Assembly: GCA_002305765.1 (NCBI GenBank)
Contig: DBQU01000068.1
Coordinates: forward strand, 1-64,000
Reading direction: 5' to 3'
DNA: 64,000 nucleotides
From: Deltaproteobacteria bacterium UBA1386
Lineage (GTDB): Bacteria; Desulfobacterota; Syntrophorhabdia; Syntrophorhabdales; Syntrophorhabdaceae
Each line of letters starts with the position of its first letter. The first letter of the stretch is position 1. Below the pieces are notes generated by a model. That model had not been told where the DNA came from, made no database searches, and was given only the letters and a program-made list of their open reading frames with translations. The translations under genes and the position numbers were made by a program. Below, piece after piece: positions 18,196-26,617 of the stretch.

Positions 18196-18377
18196 GTCTG
18201 GATGCGTTATTGGAGAGAGAGTCGGCTGATACACGGAAGACGAATGGCAATTGCAGACCATCGACGAACAACAACTTCAGCGTTCTGAACTAGGTATACT
18301 ATGCTAGGGGGTCACGTGTCGGTTAGGCGAAACCATTCGCTAATACCCCACAATCTAGACCGCAAAAGGACAAAGAT

Positions 18378-19466
18378 ATGAAAATTATCGAGGAAGTGGA
18401 AAGCCATCGAAAAGAAATCTTTACCGATACCTATACTGTCACGTGGCGCGAGCTAATTGGTCAGTACAAAGACGGAGACCTTATCATTGATCCAGAGTAT
18501 CAGAGGCTCTTCCGATGGGACATTGACCAACAGACGCAATACATAGAATCAATTCTCCTGAATATACCGTCGCCGCCCATATTCCTAGCACGGAATAATG
18601 ACGGAAGGTTTGAGGTGATCGACGGGCTGCAAAGAATCAGTACCATGCTGAAGTTCTTTGCTGAAGATATCTTTGGAAAACAGCCCGCAACGTTGGACGA
18701 GGTGCAGGAATTGGAGCAAAACAACATCCGGACGCCAACAAGACTTGCCGCAGCTCCATTTCTGCGCTCTCTGGAAGACTTCACGGCCGCGACATTACCG
18801 GAAACGCTGATACGGACTGTCAAGTATGCGCGGATTACGATTATCCTACTTGAAAAAGAGTCAAGCCGAGAGACGCGGTATGAAGTTTTCAGACGACTTA
18901 ACAAGCTCGGCTCCCCCCTTAGCGATCAAGAAATCAGAAATTGTACGGCTCGCTTACTCGGCAAGGAGTTTCCAGCCCAGCTTCGTGCTCTAGCCAATGT
19001 CCAGGTTATCCGATCTGCTCTTACACTAAATGAAGATTCGGAACGTAGTATGGGCGTGGAGGAAGTGCTTTTGCGGATGCTGGCCTTGAGCTATAGCGAA
19101 AAGCCTTTGAAACACCAGATAAGGGAGTACTTGGACGATTTCATGGCATTTGCAGCGGCGGGCAAATTCAGATTGACGGAAGACATACAGCAACGCATCG
19201 AGTCGACTTTCACGTTGATTCACGATGCGTTGCCCAACGGCAGTGCCTTTCGTTTTCCAAATCAAGGGTTTAGCACCAACTTATACGACGTGGTGGCAAC
19301 CGGGGTATTCCAGAATGCTGAACACCTCAATGCTACGTCTTTGAGAGACAAGCATAACGCTCTGATGAACAGCCCGGAATTGAGAGAGGTGACGGGCGCA
19401 GGATCAAACACACGTCGCAAGTTGCAGGGAAGGATTGACCTTGGAAGGAGTTGGTTTGGAAATTGA
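18378..19466 (+). CDS. DUF262-domain protein (GmrS/ParB-like fold)
   Basis: 362 aa. The N-terminal DUF262 motifs are clear: IDPEYQRLFRW (residues ~37-47), then the nucleotide-binding DGLQR (82-86) followed by ISTM, where many relatives have DGQQR. LNKLGSPLSDQEIRNC follows near 175-190. It has no HNH or DUF1524 nuclease half, so it is a stand-alone DUF262 protein. It ends 12 bp before the HEPN gene, suggesting one transcript and a two-protein system. Such pairs occur in defence islands. Base composition is AT-richer than the host. Confidence 0.85.
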   Translation: MKIIEEVESHRKEIFTDTYTVTWRELIGQYKDGDLIIDPEYQRLFRWDIDQQTQYIESILLNIPSPPIFLARNNDGRFEVIDGLQRISTMLKFFAEDIFGKQPATLDEVQELEQNNIRTPTRLAAAPFLRSLEDFTAATLPETLIRTVKYARITIILLEKESSRETRYEVFRRLNKLGSPLSDQEIRNCTARLLGKEFPAQLRALANVQVIRSALTLNEDSERSMGVEEVLLRMLALSYSEKPLKHQIREYLDDFMAFAAAGKFRLTEDIQQRIESTFTLIHDALPNGSAFRFPNQGFSTNLYDVVATGVFQNAEHLNATSLRDKHNALMNSPELREVTGAGSNTRRKLQGRIDLGRSWFGN

Positions 19467-19478
19467 GGTCATTCAAGA

Positions 19479-20207
19479 ATGAATAGTCCGGTCGCTGACG
19501 CACTCCAACAGATTGGCATAACAAAGGGCGAGTGTATTGGACTCCTCGATAGGCTTAAGTCGTTTTCGCCACCCGATAAACACAATAGATACCCCGACAC
19601 ATTTCGGCTGATTGCAACGCCCATGCTCTACTCGATCTGGGAGCGTTGTTTTACTCTATGTCACGCAATAGGACTGCGCTTGATCCGCGATATGACGGAA
19701 AAGGTCAACGATCTTGATCCGACCCAAAGATCCGTTTGGTTGCTTCAGACAGAGTTCTATAAAAGCATGATATCTCGTTTGCGAGATGGATTTGCGGCAG
19801 ACATAAAGAAAGCAAAGAAGGGACACTTCGGTCTTCTATGCGAGTTCTTGCCAAGACTGGATGAATGGCAACTAGACGAACTTGACCACTCGATTTCCAC
19901 GGATACTTTGGTTATGACCTTTTCTAACGTCAATCCAGATGTGGTAGAGATCAATGCATTAGCAATCGGGATTTCCGAATTTCCGGCGTTTCGAAACCTT
20001 AAACTTGGGCGACTCCATGATCTAGTGGGACAACGCAACGGCATAGGCCACGGCGCAGTAATCGACCCACCTTCTAACGATATATTTCTGAATCTATTAA
20101 CCTTTACGGAAGACCTCGTCAGAGACTACTGCACGGTCTTTTCGGAATGGATAGTAGCTCGGTTTCCAGAGAGAAGCCCCGACGGACTCACATTAACAAC
20201 AGCCTAA
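19479..20207 (+). CDS. HEPN-type putative ribonuclease (MAE_28990/MAE_18760-like)
   Basis: 242 aa, all-helical in appearance. The RX4-6H signature of HEPN RNases is present as R186-N-G-I-G-H191 within VGQRNGIGHGA. An earlier conserved-looking segment is YSIWERCFTLCHAIG (51-65). The size and the DUF262 neighbour fit the HEPN family named for Microcystis proteins MAE_28990/MAE_18760. I infer an RNA-cleaving effector whose partner is DUF262. The exact subfamily is less certain than the HEPN motif. Confidence 0.72.
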   Translation: MNSPVADALQQIGITKGECIGLLDRLKSFSPPDKHNRYPDTFRLIATPMLYSIWERCFTLCHAIGLRLIRDMTEKVNDLDPTQRSVWLLQTEFYKSMISRLRDGFAADIKKAKKGHFGLLCEFLPRLDEWQLDELDHSISTDTLVMTFSNVNPDVVEINALAIGISEFPAFRNLKLGRLHDLVGQRNGIGHGAVIDPPSNDIFLNLLTFTEDLVRDYCTVFSEWIVARFPERSPDGLTLTTA

Positions 20208-20282
20208 TGCTTGCTTCTGCATCTTTCGATGTGGAATTGGTGGACCAGCCCGTCATATTCGAGATTGGCAGGAACCGTCGTC

Positions 20283-21188
20283 TTATGCCATTTTCCTTCC
20301 GGGCTTGATTTCGTATAGCGCCTGGTCTTCTACTACGCTGTTTGTCTGCACGCCATTGACCTTTTCGAAATGCAGTTTGATGTTTGAAAAGAGGTCGGTG
20401 GCTTCTGCCTTGAGGTGTCGGGCTGCCATTTTGCAGTATTCGGGGTCGATTTCGATGCCGATGCTGTTGCGCCCTGCTTTCAGAGCGGCAACCATCGTGG
20501 TGCCTGAACCCGCGAAGGGGTCAAGGACGGTGTCCCCGGCGAAGGAAAACATTCGAACCAGCCGTAGTGCCAGTTCCAAGGGAAACGGGGCGGGATGATG
20601 TTTTGTTGAAGCGCCGGTTATATTCCAGATTTGCTGGAACCACCGGTCGAACTCCTCTTTACTTATCTTGCTTTCCCGGCGCTGTGCGTCCGTGGGTTTC
20701 CGGTAACCGCCAGGTTTTCTCTGCATGAGGATGAATTCCATGTCGTTCTTGATTATTGCGTTTGGCTCATAGGGCTTGCCGAGGAACTTGGAACCGTTCG
20801 GCACTTCGTAGGAGGCGTTGGCGATCTTGTGCCAGACGATGGGGTTGAGATTGTCAAAACCGATGCGCCGGCAGACAACGCATATGTCGGCATGGAGGGG
20901 AAAGACGAGATGACGTCCGAAGTTCCGTCGTGCAACGCAGACGTCTCCCACCACGCATACCAGACGGCCTCCGGGAACGAGAATCCGGTACACGTGTCTC
21001 CAGACCTTCTCGAGTTCCGAGAGAAATGTCTCGTAGCTTTCCACATGTCCAAGTTGATCGGGGTTGTCGTTGTACCGTTTCAGGTTCCAGTATGGAGGAG
21101 AGGTTACGACGAGATGTACGGATTCATCGGCAAGGAAAGACAGCTCCCTTGCGTCCCCATTTATAAGCCTGTGCGATGTCGTCTTCAT
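20283..21188 (-). CDS. Type II DNA methyltransferase, beta-class (TSPPY)
   Basis: 301 aa from the ATG at 21188, which lies four bases after the stop of the restriction enzyme gene; longer starts would overlap that gene. The catalytic motif IV is TSPPYW (29-34) and the SAM-binding motif I is DPFAGSGTT (223-231). This IV-before-I order defines the beta class. TSPPY is typical of N4-cytosine enzymes, though some N6-adenine enzymes share it. It protects host DNA against the adjacent PaeR7I/XhoI-type nuclease, presumably at CTCGAG. Confidence 0.9.
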   Translation of the reverse strand: MKTTSHRLINGDARELSFLADESVHLVVTSPPYWNLKRYNDNPDQLGHVESYETFLSELEKVWRHVYRILVPGGRLVCVVGDVCVARRNFGRHLVFPLHADICVVCRRIGFDNLNPIVWHKIANASYEVPNGSKFLGKPYEPNAIIKNDMEFILMQRKPGGYRKPTDAQRRESKISKEEFDRWFQQIWNITGASTKHHPAPFPLELALRLVRMFSFAGDTVLDPFAGSGTTMVAALKAGRNSIGIEIDPEYCKMAARHLKAEATDLFSNIKLHFEKVNGVQTNSVVEDQALYEIKPGRKMA

Positions 21189-21192
21189 AAAC

Positions 21193-21903
21193 CTACAGAT
21201 ACGCCCCCAGATGAGCAACGAGCCTTCGCGCAAAACGTTCAACCGACAGATCCTGGGCGGGCGTCTTGAATGCACCGTTAACGCCTTTTTCTTCGGAGGA
21301 AGTGATAAAGGCAGACGCCGTATAGTGGCGTTCCAAAACGAGTTTCCGACAGAACAGCTCATACCGTTTCATGTATGATGCACCGTCAAATTCCGGAAAC
21401 ACCCTGAAATGCGGTTCCTTGACACCAACAGGGCGGTTGGAGGATTTGCAGTCTTCAAGCATGAAGAAATAGCCCAGAAACGGCTGCGGGCTGTCGAGAT
21501 ATGCTCTTTCCCGAAAGGCAGTCCAGATGTCGAGCGCACTGCCCATCGCTTCCTCTGTCCTGTTGTTGAAGTTGTTCCCAAATGAAGGTCCCACCTGCGA
21601 TTTTGCCTCAATCGCCGCTATCAGGGTCTGATTGCGGACGACGAGCAGATCCCATTCCTTCGTTGGACGGAAGAAACCCGGCAGTTCAAGGGATGTCCTG
21701 TGGAATATGCAGTCGCGGCTGATCCCCGCCTCAGCGATGAGGTCGGTAAAAAACCCGATGAACCCGTTCATCTGCGCACCACCCGTAACAGCCCCGCGAA
21801 GACCTTGATCGGCCCTCCCCTGGTTCTGCTGTTTCTCCCGTTGGGCCGCCCTTGTCCTCCAGTAATGGGCAACTGCCTTTGTTATTCCGTCGTTGACGCT
21901 CAA
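21193..21903 (-). CDS. Type II restriction endonuclease, XhoI/PaeR7I family
   Basis: 236 aa with a TTG start supported by GGAGGAAAGACG just upstream. The PD-(D/E)xK core is KEWDLLVVR (D85) followed by IEAKSQVG (E99-x-K101). Next come PSFGNNFNNRTEEA and a conserved LDIWTAFRE, which are diagnostic of XhoI/PaeR7I. By family, the expected target is CTCGAG. It is transcribed with the methyltransferase, with the nuclease gene first. The pair is convergent with the Shedu-DUF262-HEPN genes. Confidence 0.9.
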   Translation of the reverse strand: MSVNDGITKAVAHYWRTRAAQREKQQNQGRADQGLRGAVTGGAQMNGFIGFFTDLIAEAGISRDCIFHRTSLELPGFFRPTKEWDLLVVRNQTLIAAIEAKSQVGPSFGNNFNNRTEEAMGSALDIWTAFRERAYLDSPQPFLGYFFMLEDCKSSNRPVGVKEPHFRVFPEFDGASYMKRYELFCRKLVLERHYTASAFITSSEEKGVNGAFKTPAQDLSVERFARRLVAHLGAYL

Positions 21904-22054
21904 CGTCTTTCCTCCGATGTACAGAATATGAGAATCTTAACAAATTACCGAATCATACACCAGACTATTGTATCGACGAGCAACCAGTATAGCGTGCCCC
22001 GCAATCCCGATCCCCCACATTCCCCGAAACGACCATCATTGATGACAAACCACT

Positions 22055-22117
22055 CTCCTCCACGACATCGGCCTCAACGTCTACCCCATAGGCAAACCGC
22101 CGCTGGTGCACTTTTAG
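22055..22117 (+). pseudogene. Detached copy of the ugd 3' end
   Basis: In frame it reads LLHDIGLNVYPIGKPPLVHF plus TAG. It matches the last residues of ugd with F to L, and silent changes TTC/TTT and TAA/TAG. Homology fades within a few codons upstream. It is probably the original end of ugd displaced by the island, or a remnant of a second allele. Confidence 0.82.
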
Positions 22118-22120
22118 AGA

Positions 22121-22275
22121 CGGCTTGAGTGGCTTGAATCGCTTGAGTCGCTTGAGAGTAAAAACAAGAAACAACAGATGCAGGCTACAATGAGCGGCTC
22201 AAGTCGACGCAACCGTCTCCCCTGTCTTTGTCTTTAACCCTCAAGCGACTCAAGCGATTCAAGCCACTCAAGCCG
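22121..22275. repeat. 36-nt perfect inverted repeat made of 9-bp units
   Basis: The left arm is 22121-22156 and the right arm 22240-22275, separated by 83 nt. Each arm is four 9-bp units (for example CGGCTTGAG, TGGCTTGAA). It lies directly 3' of the ugd fragment and 5 nt from the lolD stop. As RNA it would form a very long hairpin. Confidence 0.85.
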
Positions 22276-22280
22276 GTTTT

Positions 22281-22964
22281 CTATTGATCGGTAAAGAGCT
22301 CCCCGTCGACCATCGTTAGCTTTCTTTCGCCCACCGCGCCGATCTCGGGGTCGTGGGTCACGAGGATGAGGGTTGCGGAGAGGTTCTTTTGGATGGTGAG
22401 GATCTGGCGCATGACCTCGCGGCCTGTCTTTCTGTCGAGGTTGCCCGTCGGTTCGTCGGCGAGGATCACTTCGGGTTCGTTGATGAGCGCCCTGGCGATG
22501 GCGACGCGCTGCTGTTCGCCGCCGGATAGTTCCCCGGGTTTGTGGTTCAGGCGGTGGGTAAGCTCGACGGTCTCGAGGAAGTTCCGCGCCTTCGCTTCGG
22601 CCTCCGCGGGCTTCATGCGCCGTATGAGGAGCGGCATCATGACGTTCTCGACGACGTTGAGGTCCTGCAGGAGGTGGTAGAATTGGAAGATGAACCCCAC
22701 CTTCTCGTTGCGGAAACGGCTCTGCTCGTCCTCGCTGAAGGACATGATATCCTGACCGCCGAAGAGGACCGTGCCCTCCGTCGGCTTGTCCAGGGTGCCG
22801 ATGATGTGGAGGAAGGTGCTCTTGCCGGCACCGGAGGGGCCCATGATGGTAATGAACTCACCTTTGTCCGCGGTGAAGTCCACGCCCTTCAAGACCTCGA
22901 TCACGATGTCGTCCTTCTGGAAAGACCTTTTCAGCGCCGAGACTTCGATGATGCGATCACTCAT
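22281..22964 (-). CDS. lolD: Lipoprotein-releasing ABC transporter ATPase LolD
   Basis: 227 aa ATPase that powers extraction of lipoproteins from the inner membrane. Walker A is GPSGAGKST (42-50), the Q-loop is FIFQF, the signature is LSGGEQQRVAIARAL and Walker B is VILADEPT. Its ATG overlaps the end of the permease gene by 8 bp, so the two are translationally coupled. It is related to MacB ATPases, but the LolC/E-type partner decides the call. Confidence 0.93.
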   Translation of the reverse strand: MSDRIIEVSALKRSFQKDDIVIEVLKGVDFTADKGEFITIMGPSGAGKSTFLHIIGTLDKPTEGTVLFGGQDIMSFSEDEQSRFRNEKVGFIFQFYHLLQDLNVVENVMMPLLIRRMKPAEAEAKARNFLETVELTHRLNHKPGELSGGEQQRVAIARALINEPEVILADEPTGNLDRKTGREVMRQILTIQKNLSATLILVTHDPEIGAVGERKLTMVDGELFTDQ

Positions 22965-24156
22965 AGCGCAGGGTCTCCACGGGGTCGATCTTCGCCGCCT
23001 TGTAGGAGGGGTAGATCGTTGAAAGGACGCATATGACCGTCGTGACGAGGGCGATGAGCGCCACGTCGACGATGCTTATCTTCGCGGGCAGGGTGGTTAT
23101 GTAGTAGACGTCCTCGGGGAGCCGGATGAGCTTCGTGCTCTTGATTATCCAGCAGAGGAAGTACCCGGTCAGCGAACCGAAGAGGGCGCCGACGACGCCG
23201 ATGGTGATCCCTTCCATCATGAAGATCTTCATGATGCTTCGCTTCTTCGCGCCGATGGATTTCAGTATGGCGATGTCCTTCTTCTTCTCCATGACGGTCA
23301 TGATCAGCGAGCTGATGATGTTGAAGCTCGCCACGAGGATGATGAGGGCGAGGATGATGAACATCGCCAGCTTCTCGAGCTTCAAGGCCGAGAAGAGGTT
23401 CCGGTTCATCTCGATCCATGTCTTCGCGAAGTAGTCCCGTCCCAGCGTCTTCAGGATCGTCCACTTGAGGTCGGTCGCCCTGTACTCATCGATGAGCTTG
23501 ATCTCGATGCCCGTCGCACCCACACCCATGGCCGATTCCACGTCGGAAAGCGCCATGACGACAAGGGTGTTGTCGATCTCGTACATTCCCGTCTCAAAGA
23601 TGCCGCCCACGCGGCCGCGCACCGTCTCCGGCATGGAGCCCATGGGGGAGAAACCGCCGAAGGGGACCATGATGGTGAAGCTGTCGCCAATGAAGAGACC
23701 GAGGTGCTTCGCCAACTCCTTCCCCATGAGGACGCTCCCCTTTCTCTGCAGGACATCGACGGAGCCTTCCTTCACCAGCTTCGCCATGAACTTCGCGTCA
23801 CCGGGGTCTATCCCCTTCACCGCGACGCCGGAGAATTGTTTCCCGTTCTGGGCCATCGCCTGAAAGGCCGTGAAAGGGAAGGCCTCCACCACTCCGTCCA
23901 CCTTCTTGACCTTCGCGACAACCGTGGCGGGGTCGCGTATCTCGCCGTTGACGTCAAGGACGAGGATATGGGGGTTGATGCCGAGAATGCGCGCCCTGAT
24001 CTCGTCCTGAAAACCGGTCATGACGGCGATGACCACGATTATGGCCATGACGCCGATGGCAATGCCGACGACGGATATCCACGTCGTGAAGGAGATGAAC
24101 GCCTCCTTGCGCTTCGACCGCAGGTACCGCAACCCTATCGTGGTCTCGTAGTCCAT
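22957..24156 (-). CDS. lolC: Lipoprotein-releasing permease LolC/LolE
   Basis: 399 aa. The N-terminal cytoplasmic start LRYLRSKRKEAFISF leads into TM1 (~25-48). A large periplasmic MacB-core-like domain spans ~50-265 and three C-terminal helices ~270-395. TM4 is followed by the conserved SYKAAKIDPVETLRYE end. A single permease gene suggests a homodimer rather than the LolC-LolE pair of enterobacteria. Gene order lysS...lolC-lolD is common in deltaproteobacteria. Here the decarboxylase and dus genes intervene. Confidence 0.93.
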   Translation of the reverse strand: MDYETTIGLRYLRSKRKEAFISFTTWISVVGIAIGVMAIIVVIAVMTGFQDEIRARILGINPHILVLDVNGEIRDPATVVAKVKKVDGVVEAFPFTAFQAMAQNGKQFSGVAVKGIDPGDAKFMAKLVKEGSVDVLQRKGSVLMGKELAKHLGLFIGDSFTIMVPFGGFSPMGSMPETVRGRVGGIFETGMYEIDNTLVVMALSDVESAMGVGATGIEIKLIDEYRATDLKWTILKTLGRDYFAKTWIEMNRNLFSALKLEKLAMFIILALIILVASFNIISSLIMTVMEKKKDIAILKSIGAKKRSIMKIFMMEGITIGVVGALFGSLTGYFLCWIIKSTKLIRLPEDVYYITTLPAKISIVDVALIALVTTVICVLSTIYPSYKAAKIDPVETLRYE

Positions 24157-24217
24157 GAAAGTGCTAATGTCTTACCACAAGGCGGGGGAAAAGGGAAGGA
24201 CAGTGAGGACCTGTTAC

Positions 24218-24243
24218 GGGTTGCGGGTTGCGGGTTGCGGGTT
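24218..24243. repeat. Short tandem repeat GGGTTGC
   Basis: Three full 7-bp units and a partial fourth (GGGTTCA) lie between lolC and dus. A slippage-prone tract in a 155-bp spacer with no other clear signal. Confidence 0.7.
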
Positions 24244-24311
24244 CAGGAAACGGTGTCCACCTGAAGGTCTCCTGGTGCTGCCTGCTCCGGAGCGTGCGAA
24301 CTGACAGGAGG

Positions 24312-25319
24312 CTATGTGTTTTTCTCTCCGGGGCATTCGGGGTTGTTTTTGAAGAAATCGGCGGACCTTTCCTCGGCCTGGGTCATTGTGCGGCTGCCCT
24401 GGATGCGGGAGCTGAGCTGGTGGCCGAACTGGTAGTTACGTGCGAAGTGGTGGGTGAATTCCTTGAGCCTTCCGAGTCGGCGCTCGGGCGGGAAAAGCTC
24501 CTTTATGAGATCTGTGAACGTGCCGTAGAGCAGGGGCAAAGAGACGCGGGGCGCGGCGATGTCGCAGCCATAGACCTCCCGGGCGATGTCGGCGAAGAGC
24601 CAGGGCCTGGCCACGGCCCCGCGGCCGAGCATGAGTCCGTCTGCGCCCGACACGCTGAGGCAATCCCCGGCGTCCTCCACCGTGAATATGCCCCCGTTGG
24701 CGATGACGGGGATGCGGAGCCATTCCTTTATCCTGGCGACCCACTCCCATCGCGGCCTTCTCGCGAAGGGTTCCTTCTTCAGCCGGGCGTGGACGGAAAC
24801 CATGTCGATGCCCTCGCCCTCGAGCATGGCGCAGAAGTCTTTCAGGCGTGGCTCGTCGAGCCCGACGCCGAGACGTATCTTCGCCGTGAGCGGCAGATCC
24901 GTCCTTCTTCTTGCCCCCATCACCAGACGCCGCGCACTTTCGGGATTCTCCATCAAGGCAAACCCCGCGCCCGACCTCCCCACGGACCAATCGGGACAGC
25001 CCATGTTGAGATCGATCGCGTCGGCTCCGAGATCGTGAAGCTTGTCCACGGCCGGGCCGACATCCATGTCGCCGGAAATGAGGAGTTGATAGGACAGGGG
25101 TTTCTCCCGGGCCGTCCTGACAAGGTAGGGGGATATCCCGGGATTCTCGGTGGGCAGTCTGCTGGCTAGCAGCATCTCCGTGGAGAGGAGACCGGCCCCG
25201 CCGAATCCCGAGACGATCTGCCTGAGGGCGCTGTGGGTGAGCCCTGCCATGGGGGCCTGAAGCAGGGGCGGACAGATCTCTAGGCCCCGAACGCGGATGG
25301 CGTGCGCTATTGTGCTCAC
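24312..25319 (-). CDS. dus: tRNA-dihydrouridine synthase
   Basis: Flavoenzyme that reduces uridine to dihydrouridine in the tRNA D-loop, 335 aa. The FMN-binding barrel starts with LLQAPMAGLTHSALR (19-33). The active-site segment NMGCPDWSVGRSGAG contains catalytic C108. A later NGGIFTVEDA marks the phosphate-binding strand. The C-terminal helical domain is present. The GTG start overlaps the decarboxylase stop (GTGA), giving tight coupling to that gene. It is closest in style to DusB, but the tRNA position is not certain. Confidence 0.92.
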   Translation of the reverse strand: MSTIAHAIRVRGLEICPPLLQAPMAGLTHSALRQIVSGFGGAGLLSTEMLLASRLPTENPGISPYLVRTAREKPLSYQLLISGDMDVGPAVDKLHDLGADAIDLNMGCPDWSVGRSGAGFALMENPESARRLVMGARRRTDLPLTAKIRLGVGLDEPRLKDFCAMLEGEGIDMVSVHARLKKEPFARRPRWEWVARIKEWLRIPVIANGGIFTVEDAGDCLSVSGADGLMLGRGAVARPWLFADIAREVYGCDIAAPRVSLPLLYGTFTDLIKELFPPERRLGRLKEFTHHFARNYQFGHQLSSRIQGSRTMTQAEERSADFFKNNPECPGEKNT

Positions 25320-26617
25320 AGGGAAAAGATGTCGTTGTAACTGTCCCGTTGTCTCATCACCGTCAGCTTGCCGCCCGTCTCTACGAGGACGCGGGCGGGG
25401 CGGGGAAAGGAGTTCGCGTTGGACGCGAAGAACTGGGGGCCGTAGGAGCCGGTGTCGTGGATGAGGACCACGTCACCCCTTACGGGTCTTCTCTGCAGGG
25501 AGACCTTGTACCTTGCGAGCATGTCGCCTGAGAAGCAGAGGTTGCCCGCCACGAAGGCCTCGAAGGGCTCCGGGTCCCTGCGGTCGCGGTCGTTGATGAT
25601 CTCCCAGCGGTTGACCGGCATGTACACGAGGGCCTCTCCGAAGCTGGTCACGCCCATCTCGAGGCTCACGAGATTGTGCCATTTCCCGACCCTCCTCACC
25701 TGGGACACCCGCGCGAGGGTGACGGCCGAGTCTCCCACGACGCCGCGGCCCGGTTCGATGACGAGATCGGGCTCCCCCAGGTCCTTGAGGGCCCGGACGG
25801 TATCGACATCCTTCCCTCCAACGGGCACCTTGCCCCGGAGTATGGCCTCCACCATCTTCTCCTTGGGATAGGCGGTGTAGAATGTGTCGTCATTCCACCG
25901 CGAGGCATCGATCGAACCGTCGGGCCGGCGCTCGAAACCGCCCGTGCGGTTGTTCCATATGAAGACACGGCTCATGTCCCCCGTGAGCGACGCGAGGTAG
26001 CCATCCTTCACCCTCTCCGTGAACCTGTCCCACTCCTCCTTTGTCACGTAGGAGAGGGGGAAACCGCCACCGATGTTGATGATCTCGCACTTCCTGCCCG
26101 TCTGAGTAAGGAGATGCCCGAGTTCGATCATCTTGCCCAGGACTGCGAGGTACGGGGCAAGCTCCGCGATCTGGGAGCCGATATGGGTGTGAAAACCGAG
26201 GAAACGGATATGGGGATGACTGTTCAGGGTCTTAAGGAACCGGGGCATATCATCGAGGCAAGCCCCGAACTTCGTCCATCTCCCCGCGGTGAAGACGGCC
26301 TCCGCAGTAACATGGCCAAGCTCAAACCCGCTGAGGCGCACGACGACCCGCGGACTCTTTCCCATTTGTTTCGCCATCCCGGAGACGATCTGGAACTCCT
26401 CGATGCTGTCCGCCACGATGAGCATGTCCGTCTCGATGGCGCGGGCGATGAGAAAGTCCTCCTTGCAGTTGCCGTTGAGATCGAGTTTAACCGGAGGGGC
26501 CCCCGCCTCGAGGGCACACCGGGTCTCGTAGTAGGAGGCCACATCGATCCCCGCCCCCTCCTTGAGAACAACGCGGAACACCGCCGGATGCGCGCATGCC
26601 TTCGCGGCAAACCGCAC
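25316..26617 (-). CDS. PLP fold type III decarboxylase, main part after an in-frame TAG
   Basis: 433 codons read from GTG at 26617 directly after an in-frame TAG (26618-26620). The PLP-binding lysine lies at once in VRFAAKACAHPAV. The barrel continues with GAGIDVASYYE, the phosphate-binding GGGFPLSYV, and C-terminal LCFSGD and GSYGPQFFASNANSFPRPA. Together these identify the ornithine/diaminopimelate/arginine decarboxylase-2 superfamily. LCFSGD replaces the CESGD of diaminopimelate decarboxylase, so the substrate is uncertain. The N-terminal part with a Tat signal is on the other side of the TAG in the same frame. Expression of the whole protein would need readthrough, or this is a recent pseudogene. 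Confidence 0.8.
   Translation of the reverse strand: MRFAAKACAHPAVFRVVLKEGAGIDVASYYETRCALEAGAPPVKLDLNGNCKEDFLIARAIETDMLIVADSIEEFQIVSGMAKQMGKSPRVVVRLSGFELGHVTAEAVFTAGRWTKFGACLDDMPRFLKTLNSHPHIRFLGFHTHIGSQIAELAPYLAVLGKMIELGHLLTQTGRKCEIINIGGGFPLSYVTKEEWDRFTERVKDGYLASLTGDMSRVFIWNNRTGGFERRPDGSIDASRWNDDTFYTAYPKEKMVEAILRGKVPVGGKDVDTVRALKDLGEPDLVIEPGRGVVGDSAVTLARVSQVRRVGKWHNLVSLEMGVTSFGEALVYMPVNRWEIINDRDRRDPEPFEAFVAGNLCFSGDMLARYKVSLQRRPVRGDVVLIHDTGSYGPQFFASNANSFPRPARVLVETGGKLTVMRQRDSYNDIFSL

Larger units (their letters stand above)
21904..22280. other. Island right flank, no gene
   Basis: It holds the second copy of the ugd 3' end (22055-22117) and a 36-nt perfect inverted repeat (22121-22156 with 22240-22275). 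A short AT-rich stretch lies upstream of the restriction gene. No intact reading frame. Confidence 0.7.

Noticed and set aside
22121..22275. CRISPR-like array
   Set aside because: The repeats are 9-bp contiguous units in inverted arms, without spacers or cas genes.
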